This document shows positions 17,612 to 26,292 of a stretch of 64,000 bases of DNA, piece after piece (positions within the stretch are counted from its first letter, which is position 1; each line of letters starts with the position of its first letter). This stretch comes from CALOFP01 sp942492635 (GTDB taxonomy: Bacteria; UBP6; UBA1177; CALOFP01): contig CALOFP010000004.1 of NCBI GenBank assembly GCA_942492635.1, positions 62,001 through 126,000 on the forward strand. Direction: 5' to 3'. Under the pieces are notes generated by a model that worked only from the letters and a program-made list of their open reading frames with translations, searched no databases and had not been told where the DNA came from. Made by a program: the position numbers and the translations under genes.

Positions 17612-18546
17612 GCCATATCTCCCAGAAATATTTCAAGTTTTGCTTTTATTTCTTTTGCCAGACACACAATCTTCTCTTCCGAAAACCCAAGAAAGTAGAG
17701 ACTGGGTTCTTCTTTCATTTCATCCAGAAAGGCTTCGCCTTTTTCAAAAAACGCTGCGAAAACCGCAGAAGAGTAAACAACAAGAGGAATATCTCCCGCC
17801 TTTCTGGATCCATCCAGGCTGTGATGGTAGCGAATGGCATCGGAGATCATTCCCGGAAGATTCCACCTCCCGGCAATAAGCAGTCCCATGGATATATGGA
17901 GTTCGGACACAAGTTTTTCAACCACAACCGATTCGAACAGGTCCCTTTTCCCTACGAGGTCCTCAAGGGTTCGAAGTCCTATCAAAACAAATGTTGCACC
18001 GATGTCGTGAAGTAGAGCCCCCATGTAGGAGTAGGAGGAGTCCACCCCCATCATAAGGGCAATCTCTCTTGCTATAAATGCTGTCGAGAGGGCATTCCTC
18101 CACTGAACAAGGAAAAATTTATGGTACGCACCCTCTTTTACGAACACGGAAGAGATGGATATTGTGAACAGTATCCGCTTCACCTCCTCCAGCCCCAATC
18201 TTTTCAGTGCATCCTCAATAGTCCCTACAGGATAACGTGATGCATAGAAAGGGCTGTTGGCTACCTTGAGCAGCCTGCCGCCCATGAACTGGTCCCTCTC
18301 GACAATTTTGGAGATTTCATCAAACGAGACATCTCTTTTATCAATAACATCAAAGAGATCGCGAGCCACCTGAGGCATCATCGGAATTTTCAGATCATCA
18401 TGGTCCAAAAGTTCCAGAAGAAGCATCTTTATCTGATCAACCATCGAAACTTGATCTTCTATTGAAAGAGATTTCTTCTGAAATATTTCGAATAGTCTCT
18501 TCCTATCCACAAACTCCATATATATCGTTTCCCCGGGAATTACCAT
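17608..18546 (-). CDS. HDOD-domain signalling protein
   Basis: 312 residues with an HDOD domain (about 60-250): IPMMPQVARDLFDVI, the 'D..L..RLLKVANSPFY' helix, and the remnant HD motif LLHDIG. HDOD proteins act in bacterial signalling and are usually not active phosphohydrolases. It is the first gene of the minus-strand operon that continues through the PqqD-like, lipoprotein and RiPP genes. A TTGCAA/TAAAAT promoter lies upstream. ATG 18546 has AGGAT upstream; a second in-frame ATG nine codons on (18519) follows GGGGA and is possible. Its link to peptide production is inferred only from co-transcription. Confidence 0.8.
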   Translation of the reverse strand: MVIPGETIYMEFVDRKRLFEIFQKKSLSIEDQVSMVDQIKMLLLELLDHDDLKIPMMPQVARDLFDVIDKRDVSFDEISKIVERDQFMGGRLLKVANSPFYASRYPVGTIEDALKRLGLEEVKRILFTISISSVFVKEGAYHKFFLVQWRNALSTAFIAREIALMMGVDSSYSYMGALLHDIGATFVLIGLRTLEDLVGKRDLFESVVVEKLVSELHISMGLLIAGRWNLPGMISDAIRYHHSLDGSRKAGDIPLVVYSSAVFAAFFEKGEAFLDEMKEEPSLYFLGFSEEKIVCLAKEIKAKLEIFLGDMA

Positions 18547-18572
18547 TTCATCCTAAAGAATAGGCTTTCGCT

Positions 18573-18600
18573 ATTTTATGGTTATATTTTTTTTTTGCAA
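18573..18600 (-). promoter_or_regulatory. Sigma70-like promoter of the HDOD/RiPP operon
   Basis: On the minus strand TTGCAA (18600-18595) is followed after 16 bases by TAAAAT (18578-18573). The spacer begins with a run of eight A, which may bend the DNA. The first gene starts at 18546, about 20 bases after the expected transcription start. It lies back to back with the promoter of the sugar genes. Confidence 0.5.
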
Positions 18601-18638
18601 ATTTACATCTATATATCTTCGTTTTGGCTGCATTATTT

Positions 18639-18667
18639 TTGACTATGTATTTATTTTAATGTATATT
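18639..18667 (+). promoter_or_regulatory. Sigma70-like promoter of the sugar-nucleotide genes
   Basis: TTGACT (18639-18644) and TATATT (18662-18667) are separated by exactly 17 bases. An AGAGG ribosome site precedes the ATG at 18698. The surrounding 150-base gap is very AT-rich and holds this promoter and the divergent operon promoter; I see nothing else in it. Confidence 0.6.
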
Positions 18668-18697
18668 GTCGTGGTTTAATTGTAAAGAGGTGAAAAT

Positions 18698-19963
18698 ATG
18701 AACGTTCTATTGGTCACCCCGCACAAGGGAGAGTTGTCCCCCTACTTTCTGAATCAGCAAGTTGAAATGATAAAAAGTCTCCGGGAGGAGATAGCTATCC
18801 GCGGAAAGAATATCGAAACCAGCATACTCCCGCTGCACCTCATGGATCTCGATGAGATGCCGATGAAAGAGGTGACCTCAGTTTTAGAGAACAACAGGAA
18901 GATCATTGAAAAGGCGGACATTGTCCACTCATTCTCTGCTCTCCCTCTCCATTTCCGTCCATACTTTAAAAACACCCTTCTGATGACGCTCAATCTTGAA
19001 CGGATGGGTGAGAAGCTGAAGAATCTTCTCCCCGATCCGAATCAGCCGGGAATTGAAATGACAACCTCGCTGAAGCACAGTCGAGGCAACACTTTCCAGG
19101 AATTTCTTCCCGGATTCAACATCGACCTTCCAGCAGAAGAGTTCTCTTTCAAGAGTAAGAACTTTGTTATTTTCGCCTCATCGAGAGCATTTGTAGACGA
19201 CTCGAAAAAGGAGATTCGCAAGATAGCGCCGGATGCCGAATTTTTTGTTCGCTTCAGGTCGGAAACGCCCCTTATCGATGACGAAAAAGCTTTCAAGATA
19301 GACCTTCTCAATGAGACCAGTTTCCTTCTTGGCCTTACAGAGGGCAACAACGAGAAGGAGATAGATCTCCTTCCTCTCAAAGTTCTTTCCAAGGGAATCC
19401 CGGTTTTTCTTGTCGATGCACCGTTTGAGAAAAGATTCTACCCCGATTTCCTCCACCTGTCGGATATCTCCCACCTCGCTGACCAGTATGGTGAGATAGA
19501 GAGAAACTACGAGCAGGAGAAGGAACTTCGTGACGACCTTCACTCTTTTGCCTGTCGCTACTTTTTCTTTTCGAAGATGGCGGACGACTCCCTTCGAGTC
19601 TACTCATCCCTGATTCAGAACAAGAAAAAGGCGGAAAAACGACCCTGGGGTGAATGGGAATCGCTTAAATTAAAAGACAACTACAAGGTTAAGTACATAT
19701 TCGTTGAACCGAATGAAAAACTGAGTCTCCAATTTCACAAGCACAGGGAAGAAATATGGACTGTCGTTGAAGGAGACGGCTACGTTACCGTTGACGAAGA
19801 TGTCTTCGAAGCATCCCGCTCCGACATGTTCATCATAAAAAAAGAACAGAAACATCGCGCCGAAGGTGGCAAAAACGGACTTCACATAATTGAAATACAG
19901 ACCGGAGACTACCTCGGAGAGGACGATATAGTCCGTCTTGAGGATGCCTACGGAAGAAAGTAG
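18698..19963 (+). CDS. Glycosyltransferase-like domain fused to type II mannose-6-phosphate isomerase cupin
   Basis: 421 residues. The last ~105 residues (from RPWGEWESL, about 313) are a clear cupin of the type II phosphomannose isomerase family, with metal-ligand pattern FHKHREEIWTVVEGDG and KKEQKHRAEG. The first ~290 residues start like a GT-B glycosyltransferase (MNVLLVTPHKGELSPYF, then ADIVHSFSALPLHF, LPGFNIDL) but lack an obvious nucleotide-sugar motif such as EGxG..E. In most bacteria this cupin is fused to the C-terminus of ManC instead; here ManC is the next gene, 11 bases downstream, without a cupin. I infer that the pair converts fructose-6-P through mannose-6-P towards GDP-mannose, missing only phosphomannomutase. 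The role of the N-terminal domain is unknown. Confidence 0.75.
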   Translation: MNVLLVTPHKGELSPYFLNQQVEMIKSLREEIAIRGKNIETSILPLHLMDLDEMPMKEVTSVLENNRKIIEKADIVHSFSALPLHFRPYFKNTLLMTLNLERMGEKLKNLLPDPNQPGIEMTTSLKHSRGNTFQEFLPGFNIDLPAEEFSFKSKNFVIFASSRAFVDDSKKEIRKIAPDAEFFVRFRSETPLIDDEKAFKIDLLNETSFLLGLTEGNNEKEIDLLPLKVLSKGIPVFLVDAPFEKRFYPDFLHLSDISHLADQYGEIERNYEQEKELRDDLHSFACRYFFFSKMADDSLRVYSSLIQNKKKAEKRPWGEWESLKLKDNYKVKYIFVEPNEKLSLQFHKHREEIWTVVEGDGYVTVDEDVFEASRSDMFIIKKEQKHRAEGGKNGLHIIEIQTGDYLGEDDIVRLEDAYGRK

Positions 19964-19974
19964 AAAGAGGCACT

Positions 19975-21024
19975 ATGAATCTTGTAACGGTAATCATGGC
20001 CGGCGGAAGCGGGAAACGTTTCTGGCCGCTCAGCAGGGAAAGCAGGGCAAAACAGTCCCTTCCTCTTTTTTCTGACAAGACACTTCTTCAGGAAACCATT
20101 GAGAGAATTCTTCCCATTTCCGAAAACATTGTAGTAATATCCTCTGAAAAACAGAGAGAACCGATAGAGAATGACGCCTCCTTCTACCCTACCGTTGAAA
20201 CGATTTTTGAGCCTCTCGGACGCAACACGGCGCCCTGCGTCGCTCTCGCAAATAGGTACATTTCTGAAAAGTGGGGAGAAACTGCCGTTCTCGTTCTTCC
20301 CGCAGATCACTACATTGCCGATCAGGGATCATTCAGAGCGGCCATACAACGGGGAATGGATTACCTTTCAAAAAATCCCTCCGCCATAGGAACAATCGGA
20401 ATCGCTCCGACTAGAGCCGAGACAGGATACGGGTACATAAAAAAGAAATCTTCAGTAAGCGAAGGAATCTACGGTGTCGAAAGATTTGAAGAGAAACCGG
20501 ATAAGGACAGAGCCGAAACCTTTTATAACAGCGGCGACTATCTCTGGAACGGAGGTATTTTCCTTTACACCCTCAGCTCAATGAAGAAGGAGTTCGACAA
20601 TCTCGAGCCCCTGATCTCCGAAGGCGTTGAAAAAATCGAGGATTTCTCATCAATCTCAGGTGAAGTTTACGCTTCGATCCCATCCATATCAATAGACTAC
20701 GCGATAATGGAAAAAACCTCATCGGAAATTTTTTCAGTTGCAGGTGATTTCGGCTGGAACGATATAGGCAGCTGGGTAAGCTATCTTGAACTGATAGAAA
20801 AGGATAAGAACGGCAACGGTAAAAAAGGTGAAGTCCATTTTATCGAGAGTTCGGATAATCTGGTAATCAACTTCAGCTCCAAGCCTGTCTTCGTCTTCAG
20901 GAAAAAGGGTGAACTGCTTGTCTTTTCCGACGATGCCACACTTTCCGCATCGTTGAAAGATCACCAGGAAATCAGGGCAGTTACAGAATTCATCTTGCAG
21001 AACAACCTCACCTCTTTTCTCTGA
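19975..21024 (+). CDS. manC: Mannose-1-phosphate guanylyltransferase
   Basis: 349 residues. The nucleotidyltransferase signature MAGGSGKRFWPLSRE (8-22), the pyrophosphorylase motif FEEKPDK and the 'SIDYAIMEK' and 'GDFGWNDIGSW' blocks all match GDP-mannose pyrophosphorylases. It makes GDP-mannose from mannose-1-P and GTP for polysaccharide or glycoprotein synthesis. The length fits the single-domain form without an isomerase domain, which is supplied by the upstream gene (gap 11 bases, same operon). An approximately 125-base gap with no clear hairpin separates its end from nth on the other strand. Confidence 0.92.
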   Translation: MNLVTVIMAGGSGKRFWPLSRESRAKQSLPLFSDKTLLQETIERILPISENIVVISSEKQREPIENDASFYPTVETIFEPLGRNTAPCVALANRYISEKWGETAVLVLPADHYIADQGSFRAAIQRGMDYLSKNPSAIGTIGIAPTRAETGYGYIKKKSSVSEGIYGVERFEEKPDKDRAETFYNSGDYLWNGGIFLYTLSSMKKEFDNLEPLISEGVEKIEDFSSISGEVYASIPSISIDYAIMEKTSSEIFSVAGDFGWNDIGSWVSYLELIEKDKNGNGKKGEVHFIESSDNLVINFSSKPVFVFRKKGELLVFSDDATLSASLKDHQEIRAVTEFILQNNLTSFL

Positions 21025-21149
21025 TCATCAAAAATTTGCCATCCCCCTCATTCAAAAAGTATCGGTCCCATCGCAAACGGAATTTTCATTTCCAAACAAT
21101 TGCTCGATTTTAAAATCTGTACAGACAGACGGTTATAGATGAGAATATT

Positions 21150-21812
21150 CTACTTTTCTGAACAGGAAAAGGCGGGACAGAATTTACCGACAGGACATTT
21201 ACAACATTCACGTTTCATAGGTCTGCATATCTTCTGACCCAGTGTAACTAAATACTGATTGGTCGCCTTCCAGTATTTTTTCGGAAGTACCTTCTTCAAT
21301 TCGATTCTGGTTTCCTCCGGCTTCTTTGTTGAAACGACGCCCCATATGTTCATGATTCTGTGAACATGCGTATCGACGCAGATCTCGTCTCTTCCGAAGG
21401 CTTTGATGTAGACCAGCGTGGCAGTCTTGATTCCGACTCCCGGAAGAGAAACAAGCGCATCAAGATCATCGGGAACTGTTGAGTCGTAATCCTCTACGAT
21501 CCTTGCCGCCAGTTTCTTCAAGTTGACCGCCTTGGTCTTGAAAAAGCCGACAGGGTAGATGAGGTTGCGAATTGTCTCTTCTTCCGTTGCAAGCAGAGAG
21601 AGAGGGTCTGACACCTCATTAAAAAGCCTGCGTACAGCTTCAGCCGTAACTTCGTCCTTTGTTCTGGAGCTGAGCATGGTGGCTACAAGGATTCGCCAGG
21701 GAGAATCCCCGGAGGCCGCCATAAGATCGACTATTGGGGCATATTGGATGGACGAGACCCACTTTTCCAGCGAAAGGTAGATCTCTTCGATAGTATCTGC
21801 AGAAAGTGTCAT
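21150..21812 (-). CDS. nth: Endonuclease III (DNA glycosylase/AP lyase)
   Basis: 220 residues. The helix-hairpin-helix LPGVGIKTA carries the catalytic Lys, and VDTHVHR carries the catalytic Asp. The C-terminus has the [4Fe-4S] pattern C-x6-C-x2-C-x5-C (ICRPMKRECCKCPVGKFC). It removes oxidised pyrimidines and cuts at abasic sites. It is the last gene of the pheS-pheT-map operon and overlaps the preceding small gene by 4 bases. Confidence 0.95.
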   Translation of the reverse strand: MTLSADTIEEIYLSLEKWVSSIQYAPIVDLMAASGDSPWRILVATMLSSRTKDEVTAEAVRRLFNEVSDPLSLLATEEETIRNLIYPVGFFKTKAVNLKKLAARIVEDYDSTVPDDLDALVSLPGVGIKTATLVYIKAFGRDEICVDTHVHRIMNIWGVVSTKKPEETRIELKKVLPKKYWKATNQYLVTLGQKICRPMKRECCKCPVGKFCPAFSCSEK

Positions 21813-22102
21813 TTCGAATTATTCATCAGGATTTTATTAAGCTTCTCCTTATCTTCCTTGGAATAGTCGACGGGAACAACCTTCCTCTGCCTCTTCGGGG
21901 ATGAAGAAACCTTCCGGTTGGAGGGTTTCTTTACCGGTCGACTCTTTCGTGCGGAGCCTTCGTTTTCCTTAACGGATTGGATCCCCTCGGATATTTTTCC
22001 TTCCAAAAAAGGAAGAAGCTTTCTATAGAGCGGCCTCCCTTCCCAGCAGAAGTTCGCCATAAGAAATAGAATCACAATAAAGAATAGAATCTTTTTCATC
22101 AC
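21809..22102 (-). CDS. Small membrane-anchored basic protein, unknown
   Basis: 97 residues with an N-terminal hydrophobic segment (about 5-20, FFIVILFLMANF) acting as signal or anchor. A very basic Lys/Arg/Ser/Pro-rich stretch follows (about 48-80: SRPVKKPSNRK, SSPKRQRK), then a short charged tail. I do not recognise a family. It is wedged between map (3 bases) and nth (4-base overlap), so it is certainly transcribed with them. The GTG at 22102 and the ATG directly after it (22099) are both possible starts; GAGG at the map stop serves either. Confidence 0.6.
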   Translation of the reverse strand: MMKKILFFIVILFLMANFCWEGRPLYRKLLPFLEGKISEGIQSVKENEGSARKSRPVKKPSNRKVSSSPKRQRKVVPVDYSKEDKEKLNKILMNNSK

Positions 22103-22105
22103 CGG

Positions 22106-22870
22106 TTACCTCGACGTGAGAACCACCGGCCCATCTTTCGTTATGGCAACGGTGTGCTCAAACTGACAGCTCAATTTTCCGTCTTTTGTAACAACCGTCC
22201 AACCGTCCCGAAGTGTGCGGCATCCGTCGGATCCCTGATTAACCATCGGCTCTATTGCGAGAACCATGCCTTCTACAAGTTCCACTCCTTCTCCCGGATT
22301 TCCATAGTGTGGAATTGCAGGCTCTTCGTGAAGCTCAACACCTGTTCCGTGACCGACATACTCCTTCACTACTGAAAAGCCGTTTGATTCCACGTAGCTC
22401 TGTATTGCAGCTCCGATATCTCCAAGCCTGTTTCCTATAACCGCCTTCTCAATTCCTATTTCGAGGGACTTCCTGGTGACGTCGACAAGTTTGAGAGCCT
22501 CTTCAGTCGCCCCCGGCATCACGAAAGTAACTGTGGAGTCGCCGATATAGCCTGAGAGAGTTGTTCCGCAGTCGACGGAAACGATGTCTCCTCTTTCTAT
22601 TACCTTGCTCTTTCTCGGTATTCCGTGGACAACTTCGTTGTTGACCGATATGCATGTGGCGTAGTTGTACCCGGGAACAGATTTAAAAGTCGCACGTGCT
22701 CCATGTTTGCGGATGAAACGCTCTGCAAACTTATCTATCTGATAGGTATTTACTCCGGGACGGATGTAGGTTCTGAGTTCTTCAAAAAGATCGGCGAGGA
22801 TGTCCCCCGCCCTTGAAATCTTTTCTATCTGTTCCGGAGTTTTGAGAATAATTTTCCTCTCGTCCATCAT
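22106..22870 (-). CDS. map: Methionine aminopeptidase type I
   Basis: 254 residues. The five metal ligands of the pita-bread fold are visible: the Asp of VSVDCG, the Asp of YIGDSTVTF, His in YVGHGTGVELHEEP, Glu in AIEPMV and Glu in CQFEHTVAITKDGP. It removes the initiator Met from new proteins in the cytosol. The usual N-terminal start (KTPEQIEKISRAGDILA) is present. Two ATG codons stand at the start; the first overlaps the pheT stop (ATGA). Confidence 0.96.
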   Translation of the reverse strand: MMDERKIILKTPEQIEKISRAGDILADLFEELRTYIRPGVNTYQIDKFAERFIRKHGARATFKSVPGYNYATCISVNNEVVHGIPRKSKVIERGDIVSVDCGTTLSGYIGDSTVTFVMPGATEEALKLVDVTRKSLEIGIEKAVIGNRLGDIGAAIQSYVESNGFSVVKEYVGHGTGVELHEEPAIPHYGNPGEGVELVEGMVLAIEPMVNQGSDGCRTLRDGWTVVTKDGKLSCQFEHTVAITKDGPVVLTSR

Positions 22871-25257
22871 ATCGCTTCTCCTTTGAGCTTGAAGCCACGC
22901 TTCCTCAGGTCCCCAATAACCTTTTCCTGAACTCCTTTCATCTCATCTGATGTGAGTGTACGGTCTCCGCCGTTGAGGACGATACGGAAACTTATGGCCT
23001 GTGTTCCTTCCGGAATCGCATCACCGATATAACGATCCGTTATCGCATAATCTACAAGCAGCTTCTTATCCACAGCTTTCCTGATTACCGAAAGCATCTC
23101 TTCGGCCTCTTTCCTCAGTTCGACAACCAGCGTAATGTCGAAGAATGTGTCGGGCTGGGAGGAGATCTGCGCGAATTTCGGATTTTTCTGCGGAACGGAG
23201 AGAAGTCTGTCCATATCGATCTCAACGTAGCCGACTCTTCCTTTCACGCCGTATGCCTTTGCAACTTTGGGATGAATTTCTCCGAAGATTCCGGATTTCC
23301 ACTTCATCAGCGTAAGTTCGGCGCCTCTGCCGGGATGAAGAAGTTTGGCTCCGAAAAGCGGAGTTTTATCATTCACCCTTGCGATCCTGAAGCTGGGAAC
23401 CGAAAGTTCCGCCATAATCGAGTAGACCATCTCCTTGAGGTGCATGAAAGGATTTTCGTAGCCTGCACATGCGATTGTAAGACGTTTCTGCTCACCTTCG
23501 GAATCGAATACCTTTCCGATCTCGAAAAGATCGAACTTCTTGTAGCATTTCTGGTTTTTCTGCACAAATCCGAGAAGTCCGGCAGCGGAAGTGTATCTGA
23601 GATAGGGCTCTTCCTTTGTGTCGACAAGTTTGACAACCGATTCGTCGTCGATCGGGAAAATCTCCCTCTCTTTTTCACCGCAGAAGCTGTAGCTCATAAC
23701 TTCGTTTGCGTTGAACTTCTCCACGAGAAGATTGCGGAGAGCTCTCTCCTTCTTCATCGGAAGGTTGAGAGGCTGCGGCTCCATGGGAAATCCGGGAGCT
23801 ACAGGAGTGATGTTGTTGTACCCGTAGATTCTTCCAACCTCTTCAACGATATCCGCAGGAAGGGAAATGTCCTTGCTTCTTCTGTGCGGGGGAACGGAAA
23901 TTGTCCAGATTTCTCCTTCCTCAATTCCGAAATCGAGGGATTCAAGAATATCTTTTATTTTTCCATCACTCAGATTCTCATTATCGAGTCCGAGGATGCT
24001 TCTGATTCTGTCCGGAGAAATTCCGATGGTTCCGTTGAATCCGTAGCCTTCGCTGTTGTCGCAAACTGCAAGGTTCGATGTAACCTTTGCCGTCGGAACA
24101 AGCTCTTTCACAAGTTCAACGAACCTCTCTATCGCGAGGTAGGCGTTCTCCTTCCAGAGAGCCTTTTCGAAACGGGAGGATGCGTCTGTCCTAAGATCAA
24201 GTCTGTTTGCGCTTCTTCTCACAGTTGCGGGATCGAAAAGTGCCGCTTCGAGGAAAAGTTCCGTAGTATCATCCTTAACTCCGGAATCCTCTCCGCCCAT
24301 GATTCCGCCGAGTGAGAGACTCTTTGAACCGTCTGAGATAACGATATCTTCAGCTGCGAGCTTTCTCTCCTCTCCGTCGAGAGTGATGAATTTTTCACCG
24401 TCATCAGCCATCTTCACGCTCATGTTGTTGCCCTCTATGAGCCTGCGGTCGAAAGCGTGCATCGGATGACCTGTCTCCAGCATCACGTAGTTTGTGATGT
24501 CGACAATGTTGTTGATGGGGCGAAGTCCTACGTTTGTGAGACGCTGCTTCATCCATTCCGGAGATTCCTCGACCTTGATTCCGCTCATCTTGAGTCCGAG
24601 GTAGTGAAGACCCTTGTCCGTTTCGATGTTTACGGAGAAGTCCTCTTCAACCGTGTCGGGAGCAATCCCCTTGTAGGAGAGGGCTTTTTTCCACTCAACT
24701 CCAAGAATCGCACGAAGTTCACGGGCAATTCCGAAATGTCCCCAGAGATCGGGTCTGTGATTTATTGTCTTGTTCTCAATTTCGATGACGTAGTCGGATT
24801 CTCCGAAAAGCTCCTTCATGCTTGTGCCGGGTACAATGGATCTGTCAAGCTGAAGAATTCCGGAGTGATCGCCTCCGATTCCAAGCTCGACTTCGCTGCA
24901 GAGCATTCCGCAGCTCTCGACACCCCTGATTTTTGCAGGTTTGATGACGAAGCCACCGGGAAGTTCGGTTCCGAGCGGAGCGTATGGGATAACCTGTCCC
25001 TCTTCGATGTTCGGAGCTCCGCAAACGACGGTTATTGTCTCTTTTCCGTCGAATATCGTTGCGAGATTAAGCTTCTCCGCATTGGGATGCCTTTCAATCT
25101 TTTCAATCCGTGCAGCTACGACGCTTTCGAAATGTTTTCCTACGTACTCGGAAGACTCAACCTCGGCGGATGCCATTGTCAGCCTGTCTGCAATCTGCTC
25201 CGGAGTCACACCTTCAATATCTATATAGTCTTTCAGCCAATTAAGTGAAATTAACAT
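22867..25257 (-). CDS. pheT: Phenylalanine--tRNA ligase beta subunit
   Basis: 796 residues, the normal length. It opens MLISLNWLKDYIDIEG, followed by the tRNA-binding EMAP-like domain (about 40-150), the B3/B4 editing domain (about 205-390), the B5 domain (about 400-475), the catalytic-like core and the C-terminal anticodon-binding FDX-ACB domain (about 700-796, FPDTFFDITLVV-like). It pairs with PheS as alpha2beta2. It starts 9 bases after pheS and overlaps map by 4 bases. Confidence 0.96.
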   Translation of the reverse strand: MLISLNWLKDYIDIEGVTPEQIADRLTMASAEVESSEYVGKHFESVVAARIEKIERHPNAEKLNLATIFDGKETITVVCGAPNIEEGQVIPYAPLGTELPGGFVIKPAKIRGVESCGMLCSEVELGIGGDHSGILQLDRSIVPGTSMKELFGESDYVIEIENKTINHRPDLWGHFGIARELRAILGVEWKKALSYKGIAPDTVEEDFSVNIETDKGLHYLGLKMSGIKVEESPEWMKQRLTNVGLRPINNIVDITNYVMLETGHPMHAFDRRLIEGNNMSVKMADDGEKFITLDGEERKLAAEDIVISDGSKSLSLGGIMGGEDSGVKDDTTELFLEAALFDPATVRRSANRLDLRTDASSRFEKALWKENAYLAIERFVELVKELVPTAKVTSNLAVCDNSEGYGFNGTIGISPDRIRSILGLDNENLSDGKIKDILESLDFGIEEGEIWTISVPPHRRSKDISLPADIVEEVGRIYGYNNITPVAPGFPMEPQPLNLPMKKERALRNLLVEKFNANEVMSYSFCGEKEREIFPIDDESVVKLVDTKEEPYLRYTSAAGLLGFVQKNQKCYKKFDLFEIGKVFDSEGEQKRLTIACAGYENPFMHLKEMVYSIMAELSVPSFRIARVNDKTPLFGAKLLHPGRGAELTLMKWKSGIFGEIHPKVAKAYGVKGRVGYVEIDMDRLLSVPQKNPKFAQISSQPDTFFDITLVVELRKEAEEMLSVIRKAVDKKLLVDYAITDRYIGDAIPEGTQAISFRIVLNGGDRTLTSDEMKGVQEKVIGDLRKRGFKLKGEAI

Positions 25258-25266
25258 GGTCTCCCC

Positions 25267-26283
25267 CTAAAACTGTTTAAAGAACCTGAGATCGCCGCCA
25301 TGGAAGTAACGGATGTCGTTAATTCCATACCGCATCATTACGAGTCTTTCCAGACCGAGCCCGAAGGCGAATCCCTGGAACTTCTCTGGGTCGACTCCTC
25401 CGCTTCTCAGAACGTTGGGGTGAACCATTCCGCAGGGCATGAGCTCAACCCATCCGGTCTGCTTGCAGACGCTGCAGCCCTTTCCTCCGCAGATGAGACA
25501 CTTGACGTCAAGTTCGAAGCCCGGCTCCACAAACGGGAAAAATCCGGGTCTGAGACGAACTTCTACGTTCTTCTCAAATATTCCTGAAAGGAGAGTCTTC
25601 ATTGCATGGATTAGATTTGCGACGGAGATTTCCTTGTCGACAACCATGCCCTCTATCTGGTGAAATGTGTGCTCATGGCTGGCATCGAGGGCCTCATTCC
25701 GGTACACCTTCCCGGGAGCAATGAATCTGAAGGGAGCTGTTCTCTCCTTCATGCCTCGAACCTGGACGCTGGATGTGTGGGTTCTCAGGAGCTTTCCGGT
25801 GTTGAGCCAGAATGTATCCTGCATGTCTCTTGCCGGATGATCCGCTGGGATGTTGAGGTTATCGAAGTTGTTCTGTTCTTCCTCCATTTCAGGGCCTGTG
25901 AGAACTTCAAATCCCATCGAAACAAAGATATCTTCTATTCTCTCTCTTATTGTCGTAAGGGGGTGAAACGTACCGCGATTCTCTTCCGCAGGCCATGTAA
26001 TGTCTATCCACTCGGAATCAAGACGGGTCGCGATCTCCTGCTCCTCAATCTCAACAACTCTTCTTTTTATTGAATCCTCGATTTCGGTCTTGATAACGTT
26101 TGAGATTTTACCGACCTCTTTTCTCGATTCGGGATCAAGATCCCTCATTCCCTTCAGAATGGATGTGAGCTCTCCCTTCTTTCCGAGAAATCTTACCCTG
26201 AGTTCATCAAGCGTCTTTATGTCGCTGACGTTCTCAAACTCTTTAAAAAATTGTTTTTTAATTTCATCTAATTGATGTTTCAT
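25267..26283 (-). CDS. pheS: Phenylalanine--tRNA ligase alpha subunit
   Basis: 338 residues. An N-terminal coiled-coil arm (1-90) precedes the class II catalytic core with motif 2 (FRIFAPGKVYRNE-type: FRFIAPGKVYRNEALDASHE) and motif 3 (GFAFGLGLERLVMMRYG). The Phe-binding region contains FEKNVEVRLRPGFFPFVEPGFE. A four-Cys knuckle (KCLICGGKGCSVCKQTG) is inserted, as in many bacterial PheS proteins. No Phe-rich leader peptide or T-box is visible upstream; a small transporter gene precedes it by 9 bases. Confidence 0.96.
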   Translation of the reverse strand: MKHQLDEIKKQFFKEFENVSDIKTLDELRVRFLGKKGELTSILKGMRDLDPESRKEVGKISNVIKTEIEDSIKRRVVEIEEQEIATRLDSEWIDITWPAEENRGTFHPLTTIRERIEDIFVSMGFEVLTGPEMEEEQNNFDNLNIPADHPARDMQDTFWLNTGKLLRTHTSSVQVRGMKERTAPFRFIAPGKVYRNEALDASHEHTFHQIEGMVVDKEISVANLIHAMKTLLSGIFEKNVEVRLRPGFFPFVEPGFELDVKCLICGGKGCSVCKQTGWVELMPCGMVHPNVLRSGGVDPEKFQGFAFGLGLERLVMMRYGINDIRYFHGGDLRFFKQF

Positions 26284-26292
26284 ATCAGTCCT

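Noticed and set aside
23272..24315. Long open frame (347 codons) on the plus strand inside pheT
   Set aside because: It is antisense to strongly conserved pheT codons, has no ribosome site and shows no recognisable domain; it is a by-product of pheT codon usage.
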